Of a stretch of DNA of 64,000 bases, positions 8,136 through 16,683 are shown piece by piece (the stretch's first letter is position 1; each line of letters starts with the position of its first letter). The position numbers were made by a program, and so were the translations under genes. Source of the stretch: Rahnella woolbedingensis (lineage in GTDB: Bacteria > Pseudomonadota > Gammaproteobacteria > Enterobacterales > Enterobacteriaceae); NCBI RefSeq assembly GCF_003602095.1, contig NZ_RAHH01000012.1, positions 1-64,000 of the forward strand, given 5' to 3'. The notes below the pieces were generated by a model. That model saw only the letters and a program-made list of their open reading frames with translations. It searched no databases and was not told the DNA's origin.

Positions 8136-10265
8136 ATGTCTTCTAATACAGCCCCACGCAGGACTGTCTGCGGATTGAAAAAATCCGTTCTCGCACTCGC
8201 TATCCTCCACTGCACCCCCCTTCTGGCTGCCACGCCAACGTCTGAAGAATCGATTATCGTTAACGGGCAGACAGACAGCCTGGATACGACCGATTACGGC
8301 GCGACGCAAAGTTCAACGGCCAGCAAAAGCGATACTCCGCTCAATGAAACGCCGCAATCGGTCAGCGTGGTTACGCAATCCATGATCCAGGATTACGACG
8401 TCACTTCCCTGGATGACGCGATGAAGTTTGTCAGTGGCGTCACTCAGGGCAATACGCTGGGCGGTACGGAGGACGGCTTTGTTAAACGCGGGTTTGGCGC
8501 GAACAGTGACGGCTCAGTTCTGATTGACGGCGTGCGCAGTAATCAGGGGCTGGGCTTTGACTCGACCATCGATCATATTGAAGTGCTGAAAGGATCGGCT
8601 TCCCTGCTGTATGGGATCCAAAATCCGGGCGGCGTGATCAACATGATCAGCAAAAAACCGCAGTATGAATGGAATACCCGGGTCAGCGGTCGTACGGGCG
8701 GATTTGGCGGCGGCGCGGGTACTCTGGATGTCACCGGCCCGCTTGGCAACGGTTTTGCATTTCGCATGATTGCAGAACGTCAGTACGAAGATTACTGGCG
8801 CAATTTCGGCAGTAACTCACATACCCTGCTGGCGCCTTCTCTGAGCTGGTATGGCGATAAGGCCAGTTTCAATATCAGCTATCAGGAATATAAGTACGAC
8901 ATTCCTTACGACCGAGGTACGGCGTTTATCAACGGCAAACCGGTGGATATTCCCTATAACCGCCGTCTGGATGAACTGGCCAACCATGCCTGGGGCAAAA
9001 CCAAACGGCTTAATTCTACGTGGGAATATCAGGTCAGCGATGACTGGAAAACCCGTCTGACTTACGCCTGGCAGCAACGTCGTTACGACAGCAATGAAGT
9101 TCGCGCCACCGCCGTGAATACCGAAACCGGTGCCGTTACCCGCCGGGCCGATGCCAACCGCGGATTTAACCATCAGACCCGTTATACGTCATGGGATTGG
9201 ATCGGTAATCAGGACATTTTCGGCATGATGAATGACCTGCTGATTGGCGTCGATTACGAGAAAAACGAAACCTATAAGCAGTATTCCTATCGCGGAAAAA
9301 CCTTCAGCACGTTCAATATGTACGATCCGGTGTATGGCGTTGAACCCATCACCAACAGCAGTACCTATTCAGACAGCAACAGCAATCTGCGTAACACGCT
9401 CTATAACAAATCGGTTTATCTGAAAGACAGTATCCATCTGACGGATAAATGGATCGGCGTGGTCGGTGGCCGATATCAGCACTACAACCAGAAACAAACG
9501 TCGGGATTTGTGACGCCGACGCAAAGTCTGGACGATACCGATAACAAGTTCCTGCCACAGGTCGGCGTGGTTTATAAAATGACCGATGACCTGTCGTTTT
9601 ACGCCAACTACAGCAAATCTTTCACCCCTTCCACAGATACCGACGATGACGGGAATGTGGCAAAGCCTGAGCTGGGCACCACCTATGAAGTGGGCAGCAA
9701 ATGGCAGATTTCGCCGCGTCTGGACGCGACGCTTGCGGTATATCGTATTGATGAAGAAGATATGTCGGTCTATATCAATGGCGTGACCCGCAACATTCCG
9801 AAAGCCCGCTCTGCCGGTGCGGAACTGGAACTGAACGGAGAAATTGTTCAGGACTGGAATATCACGGCTAACTACAGCTACGACAAAACCGAAATCACCG
9901 AAGATAATGTCAACAAATCCAACGTTGGCAACCGTCTGGTGAATGCGCCGACCAATATGGGCAGTCTGTATCTGAGCCATACGATGCGCTGGCAGATTTT
10001 ACCGGGGGATTTCCGAGTGGGTGGCGGCGCGCGTTATGTGGGCAGCCGTGCGGGCGATCCGGAGAACAGCTTCACCATGCCTGATTACACCGTGGCGGAT
10101 GCTTTTGTCGCCTGGGATAATCAGCTGCTGGGCAAACATACTCAGATCAAACTGAACGTGAACAACCTGTTCGACAAAGAGTATTACTCTTCCAGCGCAG
10201 GCAACTTACGTGTGATTGAAGGCGAACCGCGCAATGTGGTGTTGTCGGCAGCGGTGGATTTCTAA
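8136..10265 (+). CDS. TonB-dependent siderophore receptor
   Basis: A 709-residue outer-membrane receptor. ATG 8136 is preferred because it gives a proper signal peptide ending near LLAA and has AGGG upstream; an earlier in-frame ATG at 8070 would put 22 residues ahead of it. A TonB box-like EESIIV comes right after cleavage. The plug domain follows, with NETPQSVSVVT, VLIDGVRSNQG, HIEVLKGSASLLYGIQNPGG and INMISKKP, then a 22-strand barrel ending in a terminal Phe (VVLSAAVDF). The pattern is FhuA/FoxA/FcuA-like (hydroxamate siderophores), but the ligand is not certain. It is convergent with a siderophore-binding protein gene that carries a frameshift. Confidence 0.9.
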   Translation: MSSNTAPRRTVCGLKKSVLALAILHCTPLLAATPTSEESIIVNGQTDSLDTTDYGATQSSTASKSDTPLNETPQSVSVVTQSMIQDYDVTSLDDAMKFVSGVTQGNTLGGTEDGFVKRGFGANSDGSVLIDGVRSNQGLGFDSTIDHIEVLKGSASLLYGIQNPGGVINMISKKPQYEWNTRVSGRTGGFGGGAGTLDVTGPLGNGFAFRMIAERQYEDYWRNFGSNSHTLLAPSLSWYGDKASFNISYQEYKYDIPYDRGTAFINGKPVDIPYNRRLDELANHAWGKTKRLNSTWEYQVSDDWKTRLTYAWQQRRYDSNEVRATAVNTETGAVTRRADANRGFNHQTRYTSWDWIGNQDIFGMMNDLLIGVDYEKNETYKQYSYRGKTFSTFNMYDPVYGVEPITNSSTYSDSNSNLRNTLYNKSVYLKDSIHLTDKWIGVVGGRYQHYNQKQTSGFVTPTQSLDDTDNKFLPQVGVVYKMTDDLSFYANYSKSFTPSTDTDDDGNVAKPELGTTYEVGSKWQISPRLDATLAVYRIDEEDMSVYINGVTRNIPKARSAGAELELNGEIVQDWNITANYSYDKTEITEDNVNKSNVGNRLVNAPTNMGSLYLSHTMRWQILPGDFRVGGGARYVGSRAGDPENSFTMPDYTVADAFVAWDNQLLGKHTQIKLNVNNLFDKEYYSSSAGNLRVIEGEPRNVVLSAAVDF

Positions 10266-10313
10266 GGCTCTTGATTTCTAAGACCTTCGTTTCTAAAATT
10301 TTGGTTTCTAAGA
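10257..10313 (+). repeat. Four short repeats of the receptor 3' end
   Basis: The last codons of the receptor gene (GATTTCTAAG, encoding Phe-stop) recur as GATTTCTAAG, GTTTCTAAAA and GTTTCTAAGA at steps of 16, 16 and 15 bases. This looks like a small tandem duplication of the gene end. It lies just before the terminator hairpin. Confidence 0.55.
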
Positions 10314-10343
10314 CAATACCGGCACAGCGTTGTGCCGGTATTG
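10314..10343. terminator. Bidirectional terminator hairpin between receptor and binding-protein genes
   Basis: A perfect 13-bp stem (CAATACCGGCACA and its complement) with a four-base GCGT loop lies between two convergent genes. A second copy of the motif GTGCCGG follows, then a T-rich stretch. Confidence 0.8.
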
Positions 10344-10365
10344 TGCCGGTTTATTTTGAATGGCG

Positions 10366-11504
10366 TTATTTTGCTGTTTTAGCGGGCAACGTCGCCCAGT
10401 AAGTGCCGCTGAAAGGGATCGGCAGGAACTGAGCATAAAGATCTTTCATCGTCTGTTGTGGGTCCACATCAGCGAATAACTGCGGATACATCGTTTTCGC
10501 AAACACTTCCACATCCACCATATGATAAGGGCTCAGGTAGAAGTTATGCCAGACGCTGTAAGCACGCCCTTCCCGCACGGCTTTCAGCGTGGATAACACC
10601 GGCTGCTTATCCATGACCTCACGGAAACTCTGCTCTGCCTGCTGTTGCGTCACCTGCGGCCCCAGCATCAGATTAGACACCCTTTTACCTTCAGGGCCCG
10701 CCATGCCAGTGGTGATATACACATCAGGATCCGCCACGATCACTTTCTCAGCATTCAGGTCACCGTAAACGCCTGCAAATGCGCCTTTGGCAATGTTGTC
10801 TCCGCCAGCGAACGCCAGTAAATCTGCCAGATTGCCGTGAGAAACGGTCGTACAACAGCCTTCGCGCCTGCCGAGATGTAACTGCAACATGACAGTCGTC
10901 CGCTTCCCCTGATAAGCAGCAGTACGCTCGCGGATCCTGTCCATATGCTGCTGATAAAAGGCGATAAACCGCGCCGCCTTTTGCGGATTATTCAGCACAT
11001 CGCCCAGTAACTTCACACCGGGAATGGTGTTATGCAGTTGATCTACCCGCAGATCGACGTAGATCACCGGGATCTGCGCATTTGTCAGGGCGATTTCCAT
11101 CTGGTCACGGTCAGTTTGTTTTTTAGCATACACCGGCAGGATCACCAGATCCGGCTTAAGCGCAATCACCTTCTCGGCATTGATCTGCGTGAAGTTGTTC
11201 TGGCCGAGCAGTGGAATATCGGCAATTTGCGGAAAGGCTTTCACATACAGCGCCCAGCTTTGCGCATCGAGCTGCGCCATGTCTCCCGGCCACCCCACCA
11301 CGTGCTGCACCGGATTGCCGTCCTGAATCAGTGCCAGCGTGTAAAGCATCCGGCTCTCACCCAACACGATACGCTGCGGATTATCCGGCACTTCCACCGT
11401 CCTGTGAGTATATCCGTGACCGTTCTGGCCTGCGCCAGACCAGCCATGCCTTGCCCCACGAATAACAGGCAGGAAACCCACAGTGACGTACTGAATTTAC
11501 GCAT
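10366..11504 (-). pseudogene. Siderophore ABC transporter substrate-binding protein, frameshifted near its signal peptide
   Basis: The main frame from about 11400 down to 10366 encodes a complete periplasmic iron-siderophore binding protein (VPDNPQRIVLGESRMLYTLALI, KPDLVILPVYA, AGGDNIAKGAFAG, ADPDVYITTGM). That frame has no signal peptide; its first 25 or so residues are nonsense-like. In another frame, ATG 11504 with AGGGG four bases upstream encodes an excellent signal peptide (MRKFSTSLWVSCLLFVG, ending GLAQA) and then RTVTDILTGR, which should lead straight into TVEVPDNP. A one-base change around 11398-11416 breaks the join. It is either a recent inactivation or a sequencing error; one extra base would restore a protein of about 379 residues. 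A Fur box lies upstream. Confidence 0.85.
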
Positions 11505-11566
11505 AACACCCCTGAATCTATAACGACGGGATCAACAAAAGGTCGATCAATAGCAAAGGTTGAGAT

Positions 11567-11579
11567 GATAATGATTATC
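11567..11579 (-). promoter_or_regulatory. Fur box upstream of the siderophore-binding protein gene
   Basis: GATAATGATTATC is a perfect 6-1-6 inverted repeat, the classic Fur half-site arrangement. It lies 63 bp upstream of the binding-protein start at 11504 and about 140 bp upstream of yjbD on the other strand. Iron-dependent repression of the minus-strand gene is the likely role. Confidence 0.78.
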
Positions 11580-11720
11580 GATTAATGTCGCAATGCACAG
11601 GAGCGGGACGATGACAAAACGGCAACAGAACAGCAGCAGAGATAAAGTCAGCGCCCGCAGCGACGCCGGAGCGTAATTCGACTACACTGGTAGCCACTTT
11701 CCTCACAGGATGCAGTAACC

Positions 11721-11987
11721 ATGAAAAGACTGACTCAACAAGATATGACGGAAAGCGAGCAGCGTGAGCTGAAAACTCTGCTGGATAAAGCCCGCAAAGC
11801 ACAGGGCCGTGAACTGACGAATTCGGAAAATAACCGAATCAAAGATGATTACATCGATACATTGATGGCAGAAAAAGAAAAAGTGGCCGCTAAAGCCCGT
11901 GCTGAAAAACGTCGTAATAAAGCCGTTCCAAGTACCTCCGCAACCTATGACTGGACAGCCCGCACCCATCCGCGTGGCCGTCGTTAA
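11721..11987 (+). CDS. yjbD: DUF3811 family protein YjbD
   Basis: An 88-residue, highly charged protein matching E. coli YjbD as recalled: TQQDMTESEQRELKTLLDKA, then LTNSENNRIKDDYIDTLM, and the C-terminal TRGRR-like tail (here HPRGRR). Residues 50-70 are a Lys/Ala/Glu-rich helix. AGGA precedes the start by about 10 bases. Its function is unknown in E. coli. It stands alone, convergent with the sulfurtransferase gene. Confidence 0.88.
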   Translation: MKRLTQQDMTESEQRELKTLLDKARKAQGRELTNSENNRIKDDYIDTLMAEKEKVAAKARAEKRRNKAVPSTSATYDWTARTHPRGRR

Positions 11988-11998
11988 GCATTAACAGA

Positions 11999-12023
11999 GC
12001 CTCTGCGTTCCTCACGCAGAGGC
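11999..12023. terminator. Hairpin between yjbD and the sulfurtransferase gene
   Basis: A perfect 9-bp stem (GCCTCTGCG / CGCAGAGGC) with a seven-base loop lies in the 43-bp gap between convergent genes. There is no clear T-run, so termination efficiency is uncertain. Confidence 0.55.
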
Positions 12024-12030
12024 CACAGCG

Positions 12031-13656
12031 TTAAGCCTGACCCGCTAATAACGTAAAACCGTGTGTCCCGTCCTTCTCCAGCTGCGCCACTAAACCATAT
12101 TCCCAGTCGAGATAATCCTGCATGGCCTGCGGGCTGACATGAGTCCCTTCATACGGACGCTTATAGCGATCCTGCGCATTGTCAAGATACTCTGATTCGC
12201 CGCGCTCGAGAGGCAAACCTGCCGCAATCCAGCCTACCGTTCCCTTTTCCAGCAAATAAACCTCTTTACCCGTCAGCGCAGCCACTTCAGTGACAGCGTA
12301 ACGTGCCAGTAATCCGCTGGTGCAGGTGATCACCCAGCGCTGTTTATCAGGCTGTGCGGCGATAATCTGCGGGATGTTAGCGCGTGTCGTCCAGACAGCA
12401 CCGGGAATGCGCCGGTTGAGGAAGTTTGCGCTGGTGGTGAGATCAAGAACACCGGTATTTTCGTCGCTCAGCCAGTTCAGCAGTTGCTCCGGTTTAACGG
12501 ACTCTACCGCCGGAGCAGGCGCCACCCGCGCCTGCCAGTCGCCCTGCTCAGTCAGATTTTCTGGCTGCACGTCGGCGACGTACACCTCCCAGTTCATTTG
12601 CGCCAGCCACGAGGCCGCCATCCGCGCACGTACGCCGTCATTATCCACCAGCACGATGCGGGCACCGCGCACTGACGCCGTGTGATCGGTTTCCTGAACC
12701 AGTTGACCACCCGGAACATGGCGTGATCCGGCCAGATGACCGGCACGGAATTCCTCGGCAGTGCGCACATCAAACAGATACAGCGTGCGTGAATCATCGC
12801 TCTGCCAGTCATGAATTTGTGACAACGTCACCGAGCGGACACCAGCCCGAATCGCCAGCGCCTGCGAACCTTCCAGGGCAAATTCCCTGGCGCTTTCGCT
12901 CAGTTGCGGGAAATGCGCCAGCTGATTATTGGCCAGGGTCTGACCCGCCAGCGTCCAGCCAATGGTTCCGTTACGTAAAGCAGTCACCGGCTGAGTCACC
13001 CCCGCATTGATCAGCGACTGCGTGCCAATAATGCTACGGGTGCGTCCGGCGCAGTTGATGACAATATGGGTTTTCTCATCGGGCACCACATCGCGAATAC
13101 GCAGCGCGAGTTCGCCGCCGGGAACGCTGACTCCGCCCGGAATACTCATGGTCTGAAACTCGTCAAAACGGCGAACATCCAGTACAGCGATATTTGCGCC
13201 CTGCTGTTGCAGCGCCAGCACCTGCTCAGCACTCAGTGACGGCGTGTGGTAATGGTGTTCCACCCATTCACCAAAGGCTTTACCCGGCGCGTTCACATCA
13301 ATAAAAATTTCGCCGCCTGCTTCGCGCCAGCCAGCAAGATCACCGGCCAGCAAAGCGATATTCTGATAACCCAGTGATTTCAGAAATTCTGCCGCACGCA
13401 CGGCTTTACGCTCGCCGCGGGCCTCATCGTAAAACTCGCCGTTATCGTACAAAGTAATGGCCGTGCGGCGTTCAGGAATACGATCCAGCACATCCAGTTC
13501 CAGCTTCGACAGGGAAAGATTGGCGGCAAACAGCGGATGTCCGGTGGCAAATGCCGCTTCCTCACGCACATCAACCAGTGCCACTTCCTGCCCTTCGCGC
13601 AGGGCATCATGCAGCTTCGAAAAATGGCGCAATGGCCACGAATGCAAATCAGTCAT
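12031..13656 (-). CDS. Four-domain rhodanese-like sulfurtransferase
   Basis: About 541 residues made of four rhodanese-like domains. ATG 13656 is chosen because it overlaps the upstream dioxygenase stop by eight bases and starts MTDLHSWPL; the open frame further upstream lies inside the dioxygenase gene. The active-site loops differ: domain 1 has LYDNGEFYDEA (no Cys), domain 2 has INCAGRTRS with Cys, domain 3 has VDNDGVRARMA (no Cys), and domain 4 has ITCTSGLLARY with Cys. So domains 2 and 4 could carry persulfide sulfur, while 1 and 3 look inactive or structural. The partner gene suggests a role in handling sulfur from thiols such as cysteine or 3-mercaptopropionate. Confidence 0.88.
   Translation of the reverse strand: MTDLHSWPLRHFSKLHDALREGQEVALVDVREEAAFATGHPLFAANLSLSKLELDVLDRIPERRTAITLYDNGEFYDEARGERKAVRAAEFLKSLGYQNIALLAGDLAGWREAGGEIFIDVNAPGKAFGEWVEHHYHTPSLSAEQVLALQQQGANIAVLDVRRFDEFQTMSIPGGVSVPGGELALRIRDVVPDEKTHIVINCAGRTRSIIGTQSLINAGVTQPVTALRNGTIGWTLAGQTLANNQLAHFPQLSESAREFALEGSQALAIRAGVRSVTLSQIHDWQSDDSRTLYLFDVRTAEEFRAGHLAGSRHVPGGQLVQETDHTASVRGARIVLVDNDGVRARMAASWLAQMNWEVYVADVQPENLTEQGDWQARVAPAPAVESVKPEQLLNWLSDENTGVLDLTTSANFLNRRIPGAVWTTRANIPQIIAAQPDKQRWVITCTSGLLARYAVTEVAALTGKEVYLLEKGTVGWIAAGLPLERGESEYLDNAQDRYKRPYEGTHVSPQAMQDYLDWEYGLVAQLEKDGTHGFTLLAGQA
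12819..12831. other. matS: matS site (MatP binding)
   Basis: GTGACAACGTCAC fits the matS consensus GTGACRNYGTCAC exactly. It lies inside the sulfurtransferase gene. MatP bound at such sites organises the Ter macrodomain, which agrees with dif being 12.7 kb away. Confidence 0.85.
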
Positions 13657-14254
13657 GAGTTTTCTCTTTGGACAGATCCCAGATATTGGGAAGATATGAA
13701 GCGGAATAACCGGAAATAAAGGTTTTCTCAGTCCCGTCTGGCAGATACACCGCCCGCGAGACCGCCCCGATATTGTCGCCGTAAACGTGAATACTGACCG
13801 AAATACGGTCGCTGTAAACATTGCTCACCTGATGGATATCCAGCACATCCGGCGCGATTTTCTCGACGTCTCCCGGTTGCAGCGTGACGGGTTTGCCTTC
13901 CGGTTGCAGTGTGCCGTCTGGATGGTGAGCATAGTTCTGACTGACTTCTGCGCCCCGCAGCATGCCAATCAGCCCCCAGACACGGTGGTCATGAATGGGC
14001 GTTTTTTGCCCCGGCCCCCAGACAAAGCTGACGACAGAAAATCGCGAAAGCGGATCGGCATACAACAGATATTGCTGATAATGCTCAGGATGCGGTTGAG
14101 CAAACGCCTCGGGCAGCCAGCCATCATGGCGGATAAGTTCGCCCAGCAGATGACTTCCCTGCGCCAAAATTTCTGTCTGCCCGTGCGGTTCCTGCACCAG
14201 CCGCGTGAAATCCGCCAGGAATTGTCGCAGCGGCGCTACCTGTAATGTTGTCAT
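13649..14254 (-). CDS. Thiol dioxygenase (cysteine / 3-mercaptopropionate dioxygenase family)
   Basis: A 201-residue cupin-fold iron enzyme that adds dioxygen to a thiol to make a sulfinate. ATG 14254 (MTTLQVAPL) has GAGGAAA five bases upstream. Iron ligands are visible as the His pair in TPIHDHRVWG and a third His in DIHQVSNVYSD; the cupin Glu is absent, as in cysteine dioxygenase. In the segment QQYLLYADPLSRFSVV a Gln appears where true cysteine dioxygenases have a substrate-binding Arg, which hints at 3-mercaptopropionate as substrate; this is from a by-eye alignment. It is translationally coupled to the sulfurtransferase gene. Confidence 0.85.
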   Translation of the reverse strand: MTTLQVAPLRQFLADFTRLVQEPHGQTEILAQGSHLLGELIRHDGWLPEAFAQPHPEHYQQYLLYADPLSRFSVVSFVWGPGQKTPIHDHRVWGLIGMLRGAEVSQNYAHHPDGTLQPEGKPVTLQPGDVEKIAPDVLDIHQVSNVYSDRISVSIHVYGDNIGAVSRAVYLPDGTEKTFISGYSASYLPNIWDLSKEKTHD

Positions 14255-14369
14255 CGCTTTCCTCTTCACGTTGGCTCATCAGCGTCATATCAACACCGTT
14301 ATCACCACAGGCTAGCACCGGCGAAACACAACCAAAATTCATTTTATGGATAAGCTAATATGCAAATCA

Positions 14370-14383
14370 CACATAAAAATGTG
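14370..14383. promoter_or_regulatory. Candidate LysR operator between dioxygenase and lysR genes
   Basis: CACATAAAAATGTG, a perfect 5-4-5 inverted repeat, lies in the 200-bp divergent region, the normal place for a LysR-type binding site controlling both directions. Confidence 0.45.
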
Positions 14384-14456
14384 CATCCGGATCCAGCTTC
14401 CCGCTGAAAATTGTTTTATCCTGCAGAAATGGACAATGACTGTTTTCTGACACAGA

Positions 14457-14480
14457 GTGCCGATGAAAGTGCCGATGAAA
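14457..14480 (+). repeat. 12-bp tandem duplication at the lysR start
   Basis: GTGCCGATGAAA occurs twice in a row and offers four in-frame starts (GTG 14457, ATG 14463, GTG 14469, ATG 14475). The real start cannot be chosen from the ribosome-binding site alone. Confidence 0.8.
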
Positions 14481-15389
14481 ATTGAAGACCTGACTGCCTT
14501 TGTGGCAGTGATACGCCTGCAATCCACCCGCCTCGCGGCCGATGAGCTGGGACTGACGCAACCGGCGATCACCCGCCGCGTACAGAATTTCGAAGAATCA
14601 CTGGGCATTGCGCTTCTCAACCGCCAGACCAAACCGCTGAAACCTACGCTGATGGGCAACCGGGTGTATCAGCAATGTCGACATATTTTGCGTGAAGTGG
14701 ATGCCCTGACCGATCTGGTCGCCGCCGACAGCCCGCCGTCCGGCCTGCTGCGCCTTGCCGTGCCACAAAGCCTGAGTGAAAGCAGTCTGCTGCCCGCGCT
14801 GAAAAAACTGTCGTCACAGTTTCCGGAGATTCAGCCGCGTTTATCGAGCGGCTGGGGTGAGGAACTGTTATTGCGCGTGCAGAGCCAGGAGCTTGAGGCC
14901 GCCGTCGTGCTGTTCCCGCTGAGCAAACAGTTTCCGGAAGGTGTAGAAAACCAACCGCTGGGCGCGGTGGATCTGGTGGTCGTCGGGCCAAAGGATCCGC
15001 AGGCGTTGCCGCAAAGGCTGGAAGATTGCTATCAGCGCGGATGGATCCTGAATCCGCAAGGGTGTGGTTTTCGCGCCGCGTTACAACGGGCGCTGACAGA
15101 ACAGGGATTGCCGCTGCTGATTAATCTCGAAGCGTTTGGAACGACATTGCAGTTATCGCTGATCGCCGAAGGCCGCGGGCTGGGACTGATGCCCCGCGCC
15201 CTGGTTGAACATCATGCGCTGCGCGATCAGCTGGAATTGTATGCGCTGAAGGATTTCGCGCCGCGCAGCCAGCTGTGGCTTATCTATCCGAATGTACCGG
15301 CCAGTCAGATCCCGGCCATCGATGCGTTTGCCGCAGCGATAGCAGAAGGATTAGATTTGGTGGAAGTCCATAAATCTTCCCCCTGCTAA
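14463..15389 (+). CDS. LysR-family transcriptional regulator
   Basis: About 308 residues. The N-terminal HTH is clear: LTAFVAVIRLQSTRLAADEL, then LTQPAITRRVQNFEESLG. The substrate-binding domain follows from about residue 90 with GLLRLAVPQSLSESSLLP. The gene is divergent from the dioxygenase-sulfurtransferase pair and so probably controls it; the inducer may be a thiol. Its stop codon overlaps the malI stop by three bases, tail to tail. The start is ambiguous because of a 12-bp tandem duplication. Confidence 0.87.
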   Translation: MKVPMKIEDLTAFVAVIRLQSTRLAADELGLTQPAITRRVQNFEESLGIALLNRQTKPLKPTLMGNRVYQQCRHILREVDALTDLVAADSPPSGLLRLAVPQSLSESSLLPALKKLSSQFPEIQPRLSSGWGEELLLRVQSQELEAAVVLFPLSKQFPEGVENQPLGAVDLVVVGPKDPQALPQRLEDCYQRGWILNPQGCGFRAALQRALTEQGLPLLINLEAFGTTLQLSLIAEGRGLGLMPRALVEHHALRDQLELYALKDFAPRSQLWLIYPNVPASQIPAIDAFAAAIAEGLDLVEVHKSSPC

Positions 15390-16417
15390 GCGGATTCTCT
15401 TTCCACCAGCGCCGGAGGCACAATGATATTTTGTGCTTCCAGATTCTGCCCGCCAATCCTTAACAGCAACCGTCTCGCGGTGGCATGACCAATTTCGCGC
15501 GCTGAGTTAGCAATGGACGTCAGCGGCGGTTCGGTCAGTTCCGATTCCGGCGCATCTTCCATGCCGATCAGGGCGATTTTCTGCTGATAAAAACTGTCTA
15601 CCGCCCCGCCGCCGACTTGAGCACCGGTGCGTAACACGCCAAAATAAGCGCCCAGCGCGACAGAAGCTTTGTGACAAACAATCGCACTGATTTTCGGATA
15701 GTGCGACAGTAAAGTTTCAGCCGCATCGGCAGCGCTTTTTTGCTGATAATCACACTCGATAATCCATTCACTGCGAAATGGCAGGCCGTATTGTAATAAG
15801 GTGGCGCAAAAGCCACCGAGACGCTCGGCGCGGGTTAAGGAATGGCTCTCGCCCCCAAGATAGGCAATTTGTTTATGGCCGTGTTTGATCAGATATTCTG
15901 TGGCCATTTTGGCGGCCAGCATGTTATCAGGACGCACAACGTCGAGACCTTCGATACCGCCGGAACGCGCGGCGCACACCAGCGGCACGCCCTGCTCTTC
16001 GGCTCTTTCTTTCAGGCCCGCAACAGAATTCACCCCACCGGCGATCACAATACCGTCCACGCCGTGCGTGAGTAAGGTTTCGAAGCAGCGCATCAGCCCT
16101 TTGCCGGTTGAACCGCTTTGCAGCAGGAACAACACCTTGCCCTGAGCTTCAAACATCTCACTCAGACCGGCGGTCATTTCGGCATAAAACGGCTCGCAGA
16201 TATCGCGCACAATCAGCCCGACGACACCGGACTCACCGCCGCGCAGCGTACTGGCCTGGCGGTTACGCACAAAACCCAGTTCATCCACGGCGCGGTTCAC
16301 CCGCTCTGCCGTGGTCTGAGAGATGCGCCCTTTGCCGCTGAGCACCAGTGAAACGGTAGTGACCGAAACACCGGCATGCTGCGCTACATCGATAATGGTT
16401 ATTTTTTTATGATTCAT
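15386..16417 (-). CDS. malI: LacI-family repressor MalI
   Basis: A 343-residue LacI-type repressor close to E. coli MalI as recalled: ITIIDVAQHAGVSVTTVSLVLSGKGRIS forms the HTH, GFVRNRQASTLRGG the hinge, and SGVVGLIVRD starts the sugar-binding domain. Conserved internal stretches include GGESHSLTRAERLGG. It should repress the divergent malXY genes. Two operator-like palindromes lie in the 266-bp divergent region, one near each promoter. No strong Shine-Dalgarno is visible at the start. Confidence 0.93.
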   Translation of the reverse strand: MNHKKITIIDVAQHAGVSVTTVSLVLSGKGRISQTTAERVNRAVDELGFVRNRQASTLRGGESGVVGLIVRDICEPFYAEMTAGLSEMFEAQGKVLFLLQSGSTGKGLMRCFETLLTHGVDGIVIAGGVNSVAGLKERAEEQGVPLVCAARSGGIEGLDVVRPDNMLAAKMATEYLIKHGHKQIAYLGGESHSLTRAERLGGFCATLLQYGLPFRSEWIIECDYQQKSAADAAETLLSHYPKISAIVCHKASVALGAYFGVLRTGAQVGGGAVDSFYQQKIALIGMEDAPESELTEPPLTSIANSAREIGHATARRLLLRIGGQNLEAQNIIVPPALVERESA

Positions 16418-16541
16418 CAGACGTTGTCGTTCATTTCAAACTCCATGAAACGGGATCCTTTCCCGTCCGCTTTATTCCCCCTGAATTCAATCACAGGAAA
16501 AATTAGCGTGGTCAGACAGTTATACCTAATTCGACTTAATG

Positions 16542-16557
16542 AGTAAAACGTTTAACC
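16542..16557. promoter_or_regulatory. MalI operator candidate, malI-proximal
   Basis: AGTAAAACGTTTAACC matches the E. coli MalI palindrome GATAAAACGTTTTATC at 11 of 16 positions, with an intact AAAACGTTT core. It lies about 125 bp upstream of malI, fitting autoregulation. Confidence 0.65.
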
Positions 16558-16619
16558 TCCGTTTTACCCATGCAGTGCAGTCATGATCGAATATTGTGAA
16601 GTGCAACACGTATTATTTA

Positions 16620-16635
16620 GGTAAAACGTTTTATC
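16620..16635. promoter_or_regulatory. MalI operator, malX-proximal
   Basis: GGTAAAACGTTTTATC matches the known E. coli MalI operator at 15 of 16 positions and lies about 50 bp before malX. Confidence 0.87.
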
Positions 16636-16683
16636 TTAGCCGCCATCAACACACAGCCTAATAAAACAACTCAGGGAGCGGGT

